Shown piece by piece: positions 22,135 to 34,900 of a DNA stretch of 64,000 nt. The DNA comes from Anseranas semipalmata. Taxonomy: Eukaryota; Chordata; Aves; Anseriformes; Anseranatidae. The notes beneath the pieces were generated by a model. The model had not been told where the DNA came from, searched no databases, and saw only the letters and a list, made by a program, of their open reading frames with translations. A program made the position numbers and the translations under genes. The DNA is taken from the NCBI GenBank assembly GCA_013399115.1, contig VXAA01003990.1, positions 263,218 to 327,217 of the forward strand, given 5' to 3'. How positions within the stretch are numbered: position 1 is the first letter of the stretch; every line of letters starts with the position of its first letter.

Positions 22135-25100
22135 AGAGAGCTGAAAGTAATTTGCCTAGCACCCATATTACCATAGAGTGAAAATCTTCTGCCAGCAGTT
22201 TCCGAAAGAACATCGTTCTACATCAGGACGTTTTCGAACTCAAAGCTCACAAGTAATGTTATGGTGACTTGAGTAACGCTGAATGGTTGGGGGACGGGTA
22301 GAATTGTCAAACAAAATATTTTTAATTGTAATCAATCCTAGATCTGCACTTAAAAGCCCAAACTATATTTATATTTGCAATTGTGATAAATTCAAATCAT
22401 TCACATCAGAAAAAAATAACTACACTTGTTTGGCATTTTTTTTTCCCAAAGGAAAGATTGAAACTTCTCAAACTGATGTTTAACGATATATATTTTTCCA
22501 ACAGATTTGCTTTTCTCAGGGTTCTGTTCCAATTCTTCAAATGCAAGTTGTGCATACATCACTTTACTATATGTGCAGAATGGTTCAGAATGCTGCATGA
22601 GACCAAGAAATTATTTTGGCATTTTCTAAAGACCACAGCTCCATGTTGAGAAACAGCAATCTAGTTCGTGCTTGTTATTTTGGAAAGCTTCGTTTTCTGG
22701 TTGCTGGAGGAACACTCCCATTTTAAACCCCAAATTGCTGTAGCTGATGACTAGACCTAAAAAACAAGTTTCATTTCATTGCTCAGTAAAAACAACAAAG
22801 AGAAATTAAAGAACATAGAAGTTTCCATGTTTGGAAGAAGAAGAAGCATCAGAGCATAACTTAATGCCTTTATATCTTCTTTGAGAAGCTACACAAGTCT
22901 TAAACATAAGCATTTGTTTTCTAATTAGTATTTGGAAAGCTGTAGCTTTAGCTTCTTGTCAAACGTTTAACTTTCCCGTTAGGCAAAATCACTGACTTCT
23001 GAAGTGGCTGTTTGACAATCATTTAGAGCTTCACCTCAAAGCCACAGGTGAGAGTTTGTTGGGTGCTAACCATTTCTGCCAGTTTTTAAAATTACTTTAT
23101 AAGAATTCAGCTTCATAGATAGGATACTCTGGGTATTAGACTGGGAGGTGGAATGCTGTATTTCGGTTTGTCTTTACAAAGTGGGCAGTTTTGATCATGT
23201 CATATTGAGACTCCACCTCAACGTGAGTTACAGGGTTAAACTAAAAATTCTCCCAACTAAATTAAACTGCCTTCTGAATGGTGGAAGAACTGCCCTGTAC
23301 ATTGTAACAGATATCTTGCTAGGTATCAAATATTAGTATTATCAAATAATTGGGTTCAGTATGTTTGCTGAACTACACAGTTAATGAAAACACAGAGTGA
23401 GCTTGACTTGTACACACAAATCACCTTTTTAAAAAGTGGTTGCTGTTGATTTCCACACAGGTCTTAATCTTGTATTTTGTATCAAGATTTTGAAGCGCAC
23501 AGGATTGTTACGGTGCTATGTTAATCTAATAACATAAAAGGATACTGTGTATTTCAGGTCACATCCATTGGGTTTCATTACTTTTATAATTATTCACCAT
23601 TGCAATATTTCATTTTTTGATGATAAGTTTATACTGACCAAAATCAATTTTCTTCCTATGCAGAAGAAAAAAATATAACAAGATTTTAAAATATTATTTG
23701 TTTCTTGGTATATTTGAAATATGCTTGTAACATTTTTCAATGAAATATGATCATTTTTAATAACCCACTTTTTTTGTAGATGATTGAAAATATAAAACCT
23801 GACACTCTGTGCAGGCAACTTTCTTTGTCATATTATTGCCAAAGCATAAAAGCTTAACAGTTGTTTCCATACAATAACTCTAACAATTTCATTAATTGGA
23901 AGAGATCTCACTTTAAAAGAAACTATTTCTTTCAACTTTAGCCTCCTTGGGCATCATTTAACTTTTTTTTTTTTTAGACTTGTATGATTGTTTGCAGAAA
24001 ACTAATAACAATTTTTAAGTTTAGAAATTAATGTCTAAGGTTTTAAAGTTAATTATTTTTGTTGTTGTTGTTAACATCTCTATTAAGACATATGGCTTCA
24101 CTGACTCATTTTAAATCACCTCAGTCCAGTATTTAATGCTCTTGCTCTATGCAGCAGGCCTACAATATTCCTTAGGCATCTCTATAATGTTTTTCTTAAG
24201 TGCCTTTTTCCATACTTACTGTAACAAATAAGGTACCACGTTGTTAATCAATATAAGTCAGCATAGGTCCTGGATTTTGTTACAATTTTATCTTCATTGT
24301 TGATTTGGGTCCAAAACTGCTCAAGATAAAGTAGCTTAGTAAATTCCTTGTTTTGGGGAGTCTTCTTGAGCGGTACTCATTAGGAAAAGAAATATCATTA
24401 TTTCTTTATTAGTTTGGGAATCAGGGACAAGGTAAGAATGAAAAGTGTTGATGTCAGCTTTCAAATGGTCTTGTTCTAGTAATCATCTGCTCTAAATACC
24501 TCAGCCACAACCTGAAATTCTCGTACCAGGCTGATAACAAATGTTTATCCTCAGAGGATAAATACTAGATGTTCAGTGCCTTATTTTATGGTACTAAGAG
24601 ATTAAAGAGGCCGGCCAGAGCAAAATATGAATTAGTCACAACTATATATATATATACAGTTGTATAAATATTCAGGCCTCTGCGTGCACATGCACAGACA
24701 CGTGCAGGCATGGCCTTGGAAAGCATACGCGGTTTTGTCTGGGCCAGCACCTTCAGGCAAGGGGATGCAGGCACAGGAAGACACGAATGGACAAAATGTT
24801 TGCGCCTGTCGTATCCTAATGCCAGGCAACATTTTGATCTGCCACTTAGCCTAATGAAGAAGGAAATGCTTTGTGTAGGCATTGTCACTGCTTACTACAG
24901 GAACTTCCTAAATAGTTCATAAATCAAGTGTTTATGCACTGGCGTGTGCAGCCCCAGAGGCCAACATACAGCACAGAGCTATTGGTACCAGCCACTGCAA
25001 GTGGGACAAGGATTTCTGAGCTGTGAAAATCTCAGATTTCCTTCAAAGAACTGCAGTTGGTGTCTTGTTATCTATGAGAAAATACAGGAGGGGGTGTTCC

Positions 25101-26060
25101 TAGCAAGTAGGACAGTGCACAGGCATCAGGGCTGGGTTCCCAGCGTAGAAGGGGACACAACCCTTGCAATGTTTCCCCAAAGGATTTTTTCCTCTTTCAA
25201 GTACTGGAGTGGGCATCATTTGTTTTCCTCAGTACTAATGCTTTTCCATAAGAGTTGAGCTTTTCTTTTAACTGTATTCCTGGCTTTAGGAAAAAAAAAA
25301 ACAAACTCTGCTAAGGGGGTACTGGCAAATTTGTACAAACAAGCTTTCCCCAGGCCAAGGATATGCCTCGTATGCAAACCATTAACACACCCAGACCAGC
25401 TTCTGCAAGACGTTTGTGCATGTGTTTAGTTTGGGGCTCTGAGAAGTACAATGGAAGTCAAGGGGGTTATCTGTGATGTGAAAAATTAAGTCTAAGTTTG
25501 CGTTATCTTACAAAAGAAAAACACAATGTTAGGTAGCAAAATTATTTCTGTTATGTGAGGTATAGAGTACCTGATGCTTTAAAAATTGCTTAAAGAATCT
25601 CCTTGACTCAGTTCATAACTTACCCATCCAAATTTTGCAGATTTATGAGTCTGTATGGAGTATGAATCAGCCCAGAATATAGCTAAGTAAGAAAATCATT
25701 CATCTACATGTGGAGGAGGGAAGCAGCTGGGGTGTTCCTCCTATTCTGCTGATAAGGGATCAGCTTGCTGCAAGCAGCAATTACTATAGAAAGTGAGAGC
25801 AAAAGAAAGTGATGTTACAGAAGACCCATAAGAAAGAGATGATGTACGAGGGATAAAGGAAGTGTGAAAAGTAACAGAAGAAATGGCTGTGAGGTAGCAG
25901 AGGGACCTACTGTAAGAAAGAGTAGGCAGCTGGTAAAGGCGTAACAGTGTACATTAAGATGTAAAAATCATGTCACATGAACATCTCCTTTCACTATTAA
26001 GCACGAGGCTATTCTTCCCAGCCAAAAACACCGAGGAAAGGGCTGTGAGAGGGTTCAGGT
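22135..26060 (+). other. PRSS35 3' UTR and downstream DNA, end not defined
   Basis: The 3' UTR starts after TGA at 22132-22134. There is no AATAAA for more than 4 kb; variant ATTAAA signals occur near 22805 and 23264, and the first canonical AATAAA is near 26529. The distance to the 22805 ATTAAA would give a UTR of about 0.7 kb, but I cannot decide between sites. No further exon is seen. A short TA repeat lies at 24643-24656. Confidence 0.45.
24643..24656. repeat. (TA)n short repeat
   Basis: Seven TA dinucleotides in a row in AT-rich intergenic DNA. Confidence 0.9.
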
Positions 26061-26159
26061 TCTGGCAGGGACCACTAACAGGCAGCAGTTGTCAGCCCTG
26101 CTCTACAGTCCTTGCCCAAAGTCGCAGGGATTGTGCTTGTGCTCAGTAAGTCAGGGTCC

Positions 26160-26265
26160 TTAGGAAGCAACAGAGCCGTGTCCCAGCCGAAAGGGTCGGC
26201 GGTGCGAACCTCCCAGCACGCCGCGTCACCGAGAGGGGGGTAAGTGGCGCGAATTTCTTCCACGT
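26160..26265 (+). promoter_or_regulatory. Small CpG cluster with a consensus splice donor
   Basis: About a dozen CpGs fall within roughly 100 bases (AGCCGAAAGGGTCGGCGGTG, GCACGCCGCGTCACCGAG, GGCGCGAA) inside an otherwise CpG-poor interval. On the + strand it ends with GGGGG/GTAAGTGG, a strong donor beginning at 26240. This could be the first exon and promoter of an unannotated non-coding transcript, or merely a GC-rich relic. No protein is recognised in either strand's frame. Confidence 0.3.
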
Positions 26266-29200
26266 GAAGGTTTTCCAAACCTGAAGTTTTGGTGGGATCT
26301 CTGCAAAGGCTGTTCCCTGTTGGAAAAAGAAAAAAAAAAAAAAAAACAAACTTGAAGTATTTAAGCATTGGTTCCACTTTTTGCATGTACCTACAAAGTC
26401 TAGCTAATATTTTTTTTTCAAATACATTTAGTATGTTTGGTATCTTTGTAGAAATTTAATCAACTGCTTCTAATTTTGTAGCACAGCATATTACAGATAC
26501 TTCAATCTACAAATTAAATTCTACTAAAGAATAAAATTAAAAAAAAAAGAATATTATTAGATTGAAAGCTTAAAATTGCACAGTAATCTTGAAGGTTTGG
26601 AAGCATATTTGAGTCCCTGGTTTTCATTTTTATTTGCACCAGCCTTTTGCTCCAAGTGTGAGATCGTACTTAGGTTAAAAACCTCAAGAGGTAGCTTTTA
26701 TGATTCTTTAATGTTCTTAACTTTTTAAAGAGTGACAGCAAACTTCAAAAAGTGTTTTTGCAATGTTTTTAACTGCACAAAATTACAGCTCATCTGGAAA
26801 ATAAATGCAAATGTTCACTATATTAAGATGTTATACAGTGCACATGCTATGTCAATAAATATTTTCTATTGTCTTTCTTTTCCTCTTTCATGATGTAGTT
26901 TGTTAGCTATGTTGTTATTGCACAAACTCAATTCTGTAAATGCCTTTAGCCGGTTGTCATTGAATCATCTGGGACGTGGTCTGACAAGATGCTGATGTCT
27001 CTTTAAATTCATTATGGAAAAAATTCCCTGTCTACTCCTGTCTTCATGCTAACTACTCTTTGAGCAAAGCTGATGAGTAAGAAAATTGGTTCAACACGGA
27101 AATGACTCACAGACTATGCCACAATGTATTAATACTGAAATAAGTAATTAGTTCTGTTTCTGCTGTTAGCAACTGTATTTTCTACCTTGGAGAGCTGTTG
27201 AACCAGGCCAAATCAGAAATGCGTAAAATATTACAGTGTTGGTTTCAGCATTATCTTCTCTCTGTTCCCTTGAAATTGGTGGCGATTTGATCACTGACAA
27301 TAAAAAGAGAGATTTTTGGCAAGGACGAGAGCTGCTGGAAATATTTACTGGAAAGTTTAGAAATGATTACAGCAGCGACTACCAGCACGTCCAATACAAG
27401 CAATGTTTAACAGGGGTCTGGCGAGGGCTCCCTCGCCAGCTCCGGTGGTCCTTGCACAGGGACCACGTGGGAATAAATAGGACTGCCAGGTTCTTCACCT
27501 GGACCAAAGTCCATCTGGGGCTGGGAGCAGCGTCTGAGTCCTTCCATTGCCGAGTCTGCCGATGAAGAATGTCCTGGTGCCTTGGAAGTGTTCCTCTGCC
27601 CCTACCCAGGGAGAGGCCCAGGGCTGAAATCTGTCCTCTGCTGGCCACTCCCAAGCCCCTGATGAGTTTAGTTGCCCCTGTGGAAGGCACGTTTCGGGAC
27701 ATGCTATGGCTCACACCCTTCCACCGGCCCCGTGGCATCCTATCTAGTATCAATTTATCCCTAAAATGTTCGGGCATGGCCCAGTTCCTCGTGCGGGTAT
27801 CTTCCTATCGTGGTTCCATGCCCGGCATCTTTAACAAATACTCCAAAGGACTTGAGCAAATAATGGCAGCCGCTGTAATCCCAAACCCACCAGATAAACT
27901 GTGTTTTACGTGGGAATAATACATCTTTGGGCCTTGACGAGGGCTGTTGCTGCTAAGAAAGAGGATCAGATATACTGGAAAAGCTACACACGTGTTTGAT
28001 AAAGCCTGTGCCTCTCGGCAATCATGCACTCACCATATTTATTGGGGTTGCTATGGCTCTACTTTTCCACGTGCAAGAGCTGGAAAACATTGGATTAAAC
28101 CAAGTTGGGCAGTTTTTCAGACAAATTACTCAGCTGCCCTTTGGCTACAGTTGCAGCACTCTCCCTCCCCTCCCCTCCCCTCCAGTTGGGTTTCCAACTT
28201 TATGGATTAAATTCTGGTTTCAGCTTTGCTTAATCAGAGATGAAAGCAGCTGGGAGGCAACGAAGGACCTTTTCTGGCCGCACCTCTGTGTGCATGTTGA
28301 AGCTGGGTGGGCTCCAGACGTGAAAGAGGACGAGAAGGGAAAGACAGTGATCACCAGCAAAAACCCACAGTGCCTTACTGAACGGAAGAAAAAAGGATTT
28401 CTGTTTTTCTTACAGTAAATGGCAACCCTAGTTTTTCCATTCCTTTGCCTTCTCTTGAGCGATTAACTCATCAGCTGAGCAGTGCTGAGGCTTGTACGGG
28501 AGAGAACGGAGCTGCTCTGTGGTGGGGGTGCAGGATGCCAGCAAGGGCTTCCCCTCCCTGACAAAGAAAAAAGGAGAATGCAGGGTTATCCCAAAGGGGA
28601 TTTACAAGTCATATGAAGGAAAAATATATATATATTAAACGCCCTCTCTAAGACAAGACCCATATTTTTGTTCAGGTAAAACACAGGCACCTTTTGAAAA
28701 ACAGCTCCGCGTGGTGGCAGCGTGGGCAGCGTGGCATGTGGCCCTGCTGCCCCCAGCCCCGCCACACCAGCAGGGCAGGGATCGCTCCTGCGCTCGGGCC
28801 CGTGCTGCTCAGCGGGAGCTGGGGCTCGGACACGGTTTGCTTAAATGGTGGACGTGGGCAGAGGCATCCGTGCATGTGGCTGCTGCCATTTGAGATTTTG
28901 TCTCACTCTTTCCTTTCGTCTTTTTAAGTCTCCCCCCACCCCAGCTTTCTCATCTTCCTAGTGTATAAGTGTCTGTAGAAACAATTTTTGCTGTATGTAT
29001 CCATGGAAGATGGATGAAGTCATTTTTAATAACAGCCGGTTGAAGCCGAAACTTGAGTTTTGATAAGCTCCAGTAACCAAATAAATACTGCAACACTTAC
29101 AATGGTGAACCTTAGAGGGAAATTTGACCTGCTGCATATTATACGTACTTATACGTTGTAGAGTATTACATGCTAGGCATTTATGATCTGTAAACAGCTT

Positions 29201-31435
29201 TATTCTTTCCAAAAAAAGTGAAAAGGAAGCCAATACTCAAAAGAAAAAAGTAGTCTTGTTAGTGTCCGATTTAGATACGATACCTTATTGCCTGCAAATT
29301 TACCTGGTGCAATGGTGACCTGTGATCAAGTAATGCAGCTGATATGACTGAGGGGCTTGAGTCCTTCACTTCTTGCTTACTGACTTTTTCCTTACTGGTT
29401 GGGACTGAATAAAATCTGGCTTCTGTGCATTGAGCAATGTGAGGGTAATGCTCTGTCCACAAGCTTAAAAAAACAAAACAAAACCCTGCAGCCGCCATTA
29501 ATTGTATTATATTCCTTTAAAGGGATAGAGACTTCTCCTTCCAGGGTTGTTATTCAGCAGTGACCTTTGCTCGGACAGCTTGCTGTACAACCCCACACGC
29601 ACACAAGAGGAGCAGCTTTAAGCTCTTCAGCTTGAGGGAACCCCAGAGGCTGCAGTGCCTTACAGCAGCTGCCATCCAGAATCTGCGCAGTCCTTCCCAA
29701 CCTGGGCTTCAGCTTTGCATCCTTCGCATTTAACAACACCAACTCTGCCCCCATCCCACTCTCTACCCATTTCTCATTAGGCCAACGAAGCATCTTTTCT
29801 CTACTTTCTTTTGTACATCTGAAAGCTTACATATAGCCAGCTCCTGAACTTGCCAATGTGCTTTTTCATCTTGATCCTATGCCCTGGAATTGGATTTCGT
29901 GCCTTCAACTCTTATCACCCTTAGCTATGGCAACTATTTTTATAGCCAGGAAAAGTCCAGCTCCAGTAACGTACAGCTGCGGTACTGCAAAATTGATGCT
30001 ATTAACCAGATTATCCTCACCGGGCTGCAAACAGCTCGCGTGGCCTCAGGACATCCACTGGGATACACAGACGTGTCCCCTTGCAGCTGCGCAGCCTGCT
30101 AGGGCTAATCCAGGCGCTAAGCCGGGAAAGCCAAGCTGTAGGTGTTGTAGATAGGTCTTGTCTGCAGAATTTCTCTGTGTACCGTTTGCAAACCAGACGA
30201 TTACAGCTCTACAGGCAGGATAAAGCTTTCCTATTCCAGGAGTATGCACAGTGAAAATACTATTAAACAATGTGAATTCAAAACATTGTAAATACTGACA
30301 AGGACTTAGGAAAGCCACCCAGAATTCTCCCAGGAGGTCCCAAATATTTTCCCCAGTCCTTTTCCAAGGACTTTACAAGGTTTGTAAAGCCGGCGGTGGT
30401 ACAGCTGGACAGGACAAGCTTCCAGAGGCACGGCTCTCCCTCCTTGCTTCACTGTATCCAAAAACCAGCGCTTCTCCTCGATCCAGGTTTATAGTTTTTT
30501 CACCTTTTTTTTTCTTAATGTGCACGGTGCAGCCTGGGCTGGCAGCACAGGTCCTTTGCCAGACCCATACAGGCCCTGTGTGCTCGGCCCCAGCCACATC
30601 GGGGCACAGAACCCAAATGAGTCGCTTTTGGGGCGGGGGGCAACCACCCACCCTCCTTTTGCAGGCTGCAGCAAAGCTTTGCGTTTTGTATTTGGCGAAT
30701 TCCAAGCTTCAAGGCAAGTATTTTTATACATCTATAAAGATGTATTTCTAGACAGAGAAGCTAGCTCCTGCCTCCTAATTTTAAAGCAAACTTTCTGTAA
30801 ATTTTTAGGCTTGTCCAGCAACATCCCCGTGAAACCAAGTATATCCCTGTAGAAATATGATAAAGCTACAGCTTAGAAATACAAGCCTGCTGGAAAACAA
30901 GGTCATCTACAAAGCAGATAATTGCTAACATAATGGCCCAACTTACAGCCATTCTTATAAAGATGACCTGAAGTGATTTGTTTTTCTACTATGTTTTATC
31001 TAAGCGCATGGAAAGAAAACTTTCAAGCAGTTAGGGTTCTGTTTTTATTTTACTGGGATGCAAACGTCATGCTGCCCTCTCAGCAGATGGCTTTTCGGGC
31101 AGCTCCCCAGTTACAGACCGGGGGACCAGCAGGCAGCGCTGTGTGCCCTGGGGAATCCAAAGTCAGCATCAGCGCTGATGACGCTCAGCCTGCTCCTGGT
31201 GACTGGGTCTTTCCGCAGATATCACAGACCCGGGTGTGCCATAGGACATAGCACATCAGGGAGTACGTTATATGGATAGGTATGTACGCTACATACATTG
31301 CAGTGTGATTGTAGACGTGGTACTCGGCATCTGAAGAGGTGACGAGACGCTGTCACAGTGCCTGAGGTGCCCTTGGCAATGTCACCAAGAACCAAATAGT
31401 AACACCCAATACTGAAATTCTTTAAACTGCCACAT
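26266..31435. other. Intergenic DNA with GC-rich patches
   Basis: This part of the convergent PRSS35-SNAP91 interval has moderately GC/CpG-rich patches near 27360-27900, 28680-28900, 29990-30140 and 30370-30690. Open frames of up to 140 aa (for example 27996-28418 +, 27379-27777 -) overlap on both strands and show no domain, so I do not call them genes. A poly(A) tract lies at about 26327-26346 and a double hairpin at 27418-27466. Confidence 0.45.
27418..27466. other. Two adjacent short inverted repeats (hairpin pair)
   Basis: The first inverted repeat, 27418-27439, has perfect 9-base arms CTGGCGAGG / CCTCGCCAG with a 4-base loop GCTC. Five bases later a second, 27445-27466, has 7-base arms GTGGTCC / GGACCAC with an 8-base loop. 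Both are GC-rich. The stems are too short for a microRNA precursor. Function unknown. Confidence 0.7.
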
Positions 31436-31498
31436 TTCTTCTTCTTCTCCTTCTTCTCCTTCTTCTCCTTCTCCTTCTTCTTCTTCTTTTTTTTTTTT
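31436..31498. repeat. (CTT)n/(CTC) pyrimidine microsatellite
   Basis: CTT and CTC trinucleotides alternate for about 50 bases and end in a run of T. Pure pyrimidine on the + strand. Confidence 0.95.
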
Positions 31499-31759
31499 AA
31501 TTCCCAAATGGCTACACACTATGCATAAATGTCTGCTGAAAAGCAACTGCTTGAACTACAGCTCTTCAGGAAGGGCTGTAAGAGGTGAGAGGAACATAGG
31601 CAGACCGCGGGCTGACAATGCCATCACGCTGGGAAAAATGCAGCTGCCCCAGCTGGCTCCATGAGGGGGAACCTGGCTGGCAAGCTGCGAGAGCTGGCAG
31701 TTCTGCTGCACACAGCAGGGACATGCCTTCACTCAGAACTGGGTCCTGCTCGGGGTGCC
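31499..31759. other. Intergenic DNA between repeats
   Basis: Nothing recognised apart from short overlapping frames on both strands. Confidence 0.4.
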
Positions 31760-31990
31760 GCACTGCACGGGAGGTGAGGACCCATGGGAGAGAGTGCAGA
31801 GAGTAACGAGACTGATCAGATACCTAGAAAATCTGACCGACAGGGAAATATTTAAGGAACAAGGCATAAAAGAGAAGAATGACCATGCTAACCGTCTTCA
31901 AAATATCATCTTTGCTGCTGAAAAAGAGGAAAGGAAGCATCCCCACGGCTGGAAGAAATAACAGTTCAAAGTGCAGCAATAAGGAATCAG
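31760..31990 (+). mobile_element. Old CR1-type LINE fragment
   Basis: GAGAGAGTGCAGAGAGTAACGAGACTGATCAG, here given as two overlapping blocks (GTGCAGAGAGTAACGAGACT and GAGACTGATCAGATACCTAG), followed by a GTCTTCAAAATATCAT block, resembles the internal 3' region of an ancient archosaur CR1. It is diverged and truncated. Assignment is from recalled consensus and moderately uncertain. Confidence 0.5.
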
Positions 31991-34900
31991 GCGATGCAGG
32001 AGCAGCAGCATGCTCAGGGCACGGGCAGTGGTGCCCTGGGGTGGGGTTTGGAGAGGCTGAGGTGTCAGGACTGATGGAGGTCCTTTACAAAATCTGCTGG
32101 GAATTGTAGTTTTGGCTTTAGGACAGGGGCTTAGGGTAGATGGTCCTTTATTTTCTGTGATTTCTATCTTACGATCCTGCCCAGCAGTCTTACATGGAAA
32201 CCTCCCGCTCTCTGAATGCATTGCCTTTGCAGAGGAGCTGCATCAAATCTTGTTGGCCTTGTTTATCTGCAGCAGAGAGCCAACTTTTAAGTGAAACAGC
32301 ATGCACAGTTATACAGAGCTCTTATATTTGCGATGAAATGCTTTGGCCAAGAGAAAAAAAAGAATTGTATTTCATGAAATGGTCTGTTGTAGGACAGCAG
32401 AGACTGAATGAGCTTAGGTTTTCAATTTGGCTGAAGGAAAATATTTTCATTTTAGTCATGGTTCTCCTCCATCTCTGACACATCTATCGAAAAACTGGGC
32501 TTGTCAGTTAAAGCTTCCAGCCATGGCAAAATTTTCAGTCTCAAATGGCAAAGGCTGGCTGCAAGCTGAACTGTACAACCAGAAGACGAGTACCCTGCAA
32601 GCCCTCCAGCTACTGCAGAGGTCATTAGCTGCGAGGAGCACGTCCACCACGGGCTCTACACGTGGGCTGTGCTGAACTGGACTGTATATGGTTCCTACAC
32701 CAGCCTGGCTACTTCATTTCAGGATTTTCCAGGCCAACCACCTGCAGTCCTATGTTGGTGCAAATTGCTTTCCTTAAAATGTATGAGTGGGCTCCAAAAG
32801 GAGCAAAGGTACAGCAGAAGCAGCAGTGCAGGTCTGAGCTGGAGGATTTCCCTTGCTAACAGCAGAAAGCATCAGTGGTGCACGTCCTGGTGCGGGTGTC
32901 GCTACAGCTCCCAGGGCTTGCAGTTCTCTAAGTCTCTACAATTTGCATTTGAGGGAAATATAGATGATTTGCCCAATCTTCTGTATACACCGCTCATCTA
33001 AGTAGGGATGGAGGTTGTGATACTTTAGCAAATTCTTTGAGGTATTTTTAAAAGCACAAACAACCCAAATCCAGCCCTCAACAGCTGTTGGCATAAAAAG
33101 AAGTTGTCTGAAAAATGCCCAAAGCGGGCTAAATGATAGAGTGGGATTAGAGTCAAACTTGGCAATCAGTCATGAAGCCAAATGTCTAAAGAAGCATAAT
33201 ATTTTAACGGATACATAGGCTGCTTTATTACAATAAATGTTTGCCAGGATCCGGAAACCCTAGGGAAATCCTGGATACAAAATACCCTATTCTGGGTGGA
33301 CAGAACAGCGTAACACTTCTCTAGAGTACATTTGACTATAGTGATTGCGTATGTGCAAGATGTATACCAAAAGTACACACACATTAGTTTGATTTTTCCC
33401 ACTTCTAATCCTAAACAATAGCTGGGCATTGAAATAAAAAGTGAAAATCTTACTGTCCCTGTGTAATTTATTTATGTTACTCTGAAAAAGAACAGTATCT
33501 TTTGTATGGTATCTGTTAATAAATGGGAATCAACTCTTGCTCGAATCTTTATGAGCACCACAGTAATAAGAGTATGATTTCATCTGCATATGTTAGGTTT
33601 TAAAATATTAAAGGAAATTTGAAAGAAAGAAAAAAAAACAGATGAATGAATTATTAACCAAATAACAACCTCAATTTCATTCCACGTGAGTTTAGGAGGT
33701 TGCTTAAAAGCTGCCCATGCACATGAACAGATGTAATGCTGGGTGATGTATATGCACTTAAAGCAAATTGGACTTCCATTTCGATTAGAAATTAGCTACA
33801 GTGTCTTGAATGCTGCCTTGCCTTGCTCCTTGTCTGGGCCTGGACCATGCTCTGGAGAGAAACAAACATTTTAGCCATCCTACAGGCATCACAGCCGGCC
33901 CAATATTTTGAGAGAGGCGAATTTCCAGCATGACTTGGAAGCCAAGTTCTTAGAGCCAAGAATTCTATAAGAAAATTCCGCATGACCAGATCTTCAAGAA
34001 AGCATAGTAAGGCAAGCAGTACCGCTTTTGCAATGACAGCCCTGCATCTAGCTACAGGACAGCATTTCTGTCACACTGCTGCAAAGGGTTGCAGGACGAA
34101 ACACAAAGTGAACTGTGATGTTGGTGGCACAGGATCCAGGCAGCAAGGCCAAGTCACCAGATGCCAGCAAATTTTATGTGTATACATTTATTTATATATA
34201 TATTAAAATGTATATGTAAAATCAGAACAGCTCATGCCCCGTGAAGCGCAGGGCTGAGCAAGACCTGGTGCGTTGGTTCATCTCTGAGCAGCAGGTTCAA
34301 AGGCAAGCAGATGCTCGATATTTTAATGGTGGGGTGGAGGCGTGCTGGGAACCGGTGATTTTAGTACGCCCCTGAAAACCTGTTCTTCTGAAAACCTGTT
34401 CTTCTGAGCACGAAAAGAAAGGTGTGATCTATCTACGTCCACAAGCCCAAAGGTGAGCCCACAGAAATAGAACAGATACAGGGCTTAAAATTAGATTCTC
34501 CTATAAAAATTGAAATAGGAAAACCTCAAAGCACCTGAAGCCTGTGAACAACAGAAGCTGGTGTGTCAAGGTTCAGAAGACATCAGTAGGTTCAAAGATG
34601 CTGTAAAACCTGAACCAGTATTTGTATAGTGTAACAATTTTATTTATACAGTACAGTCCCAATATTACAAATATCTCCCCATTTTTAACCAAGATTTAAC
34701 AGCTTTGCTAATCTATTAAACTTGGTCTTTCCACCTGTCAAAAGTGATCTATTCCGCTCCTTGATTTTCCAAAATAAAGCCAAATTTCAGGGTTTTGAAA
34801 CTGTTCTTTAAGTCAGCTGGAGCCAATGTGTGATTATTCCAGTAAGGAAGAATCACTAAAAATCCTCTAGGACAGATTGATTGGGTACTATTATAGATGT

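Noticed and set aside
26075..26386. - strand frame after a poly(T)/CAACAG acceptor-like sequence, as a coding exon or retrogene with poly(A) tail
   Set aside because: The encoded peptide matches nothing I know, and no source-gene body or target duplication is visible; only the CpG cluster with donor was kept as a finding.
27418..27466. microRNA precursor
   Set aside because: The stems are 9 and 7 base pairs, far below a pre-miRNA stem.
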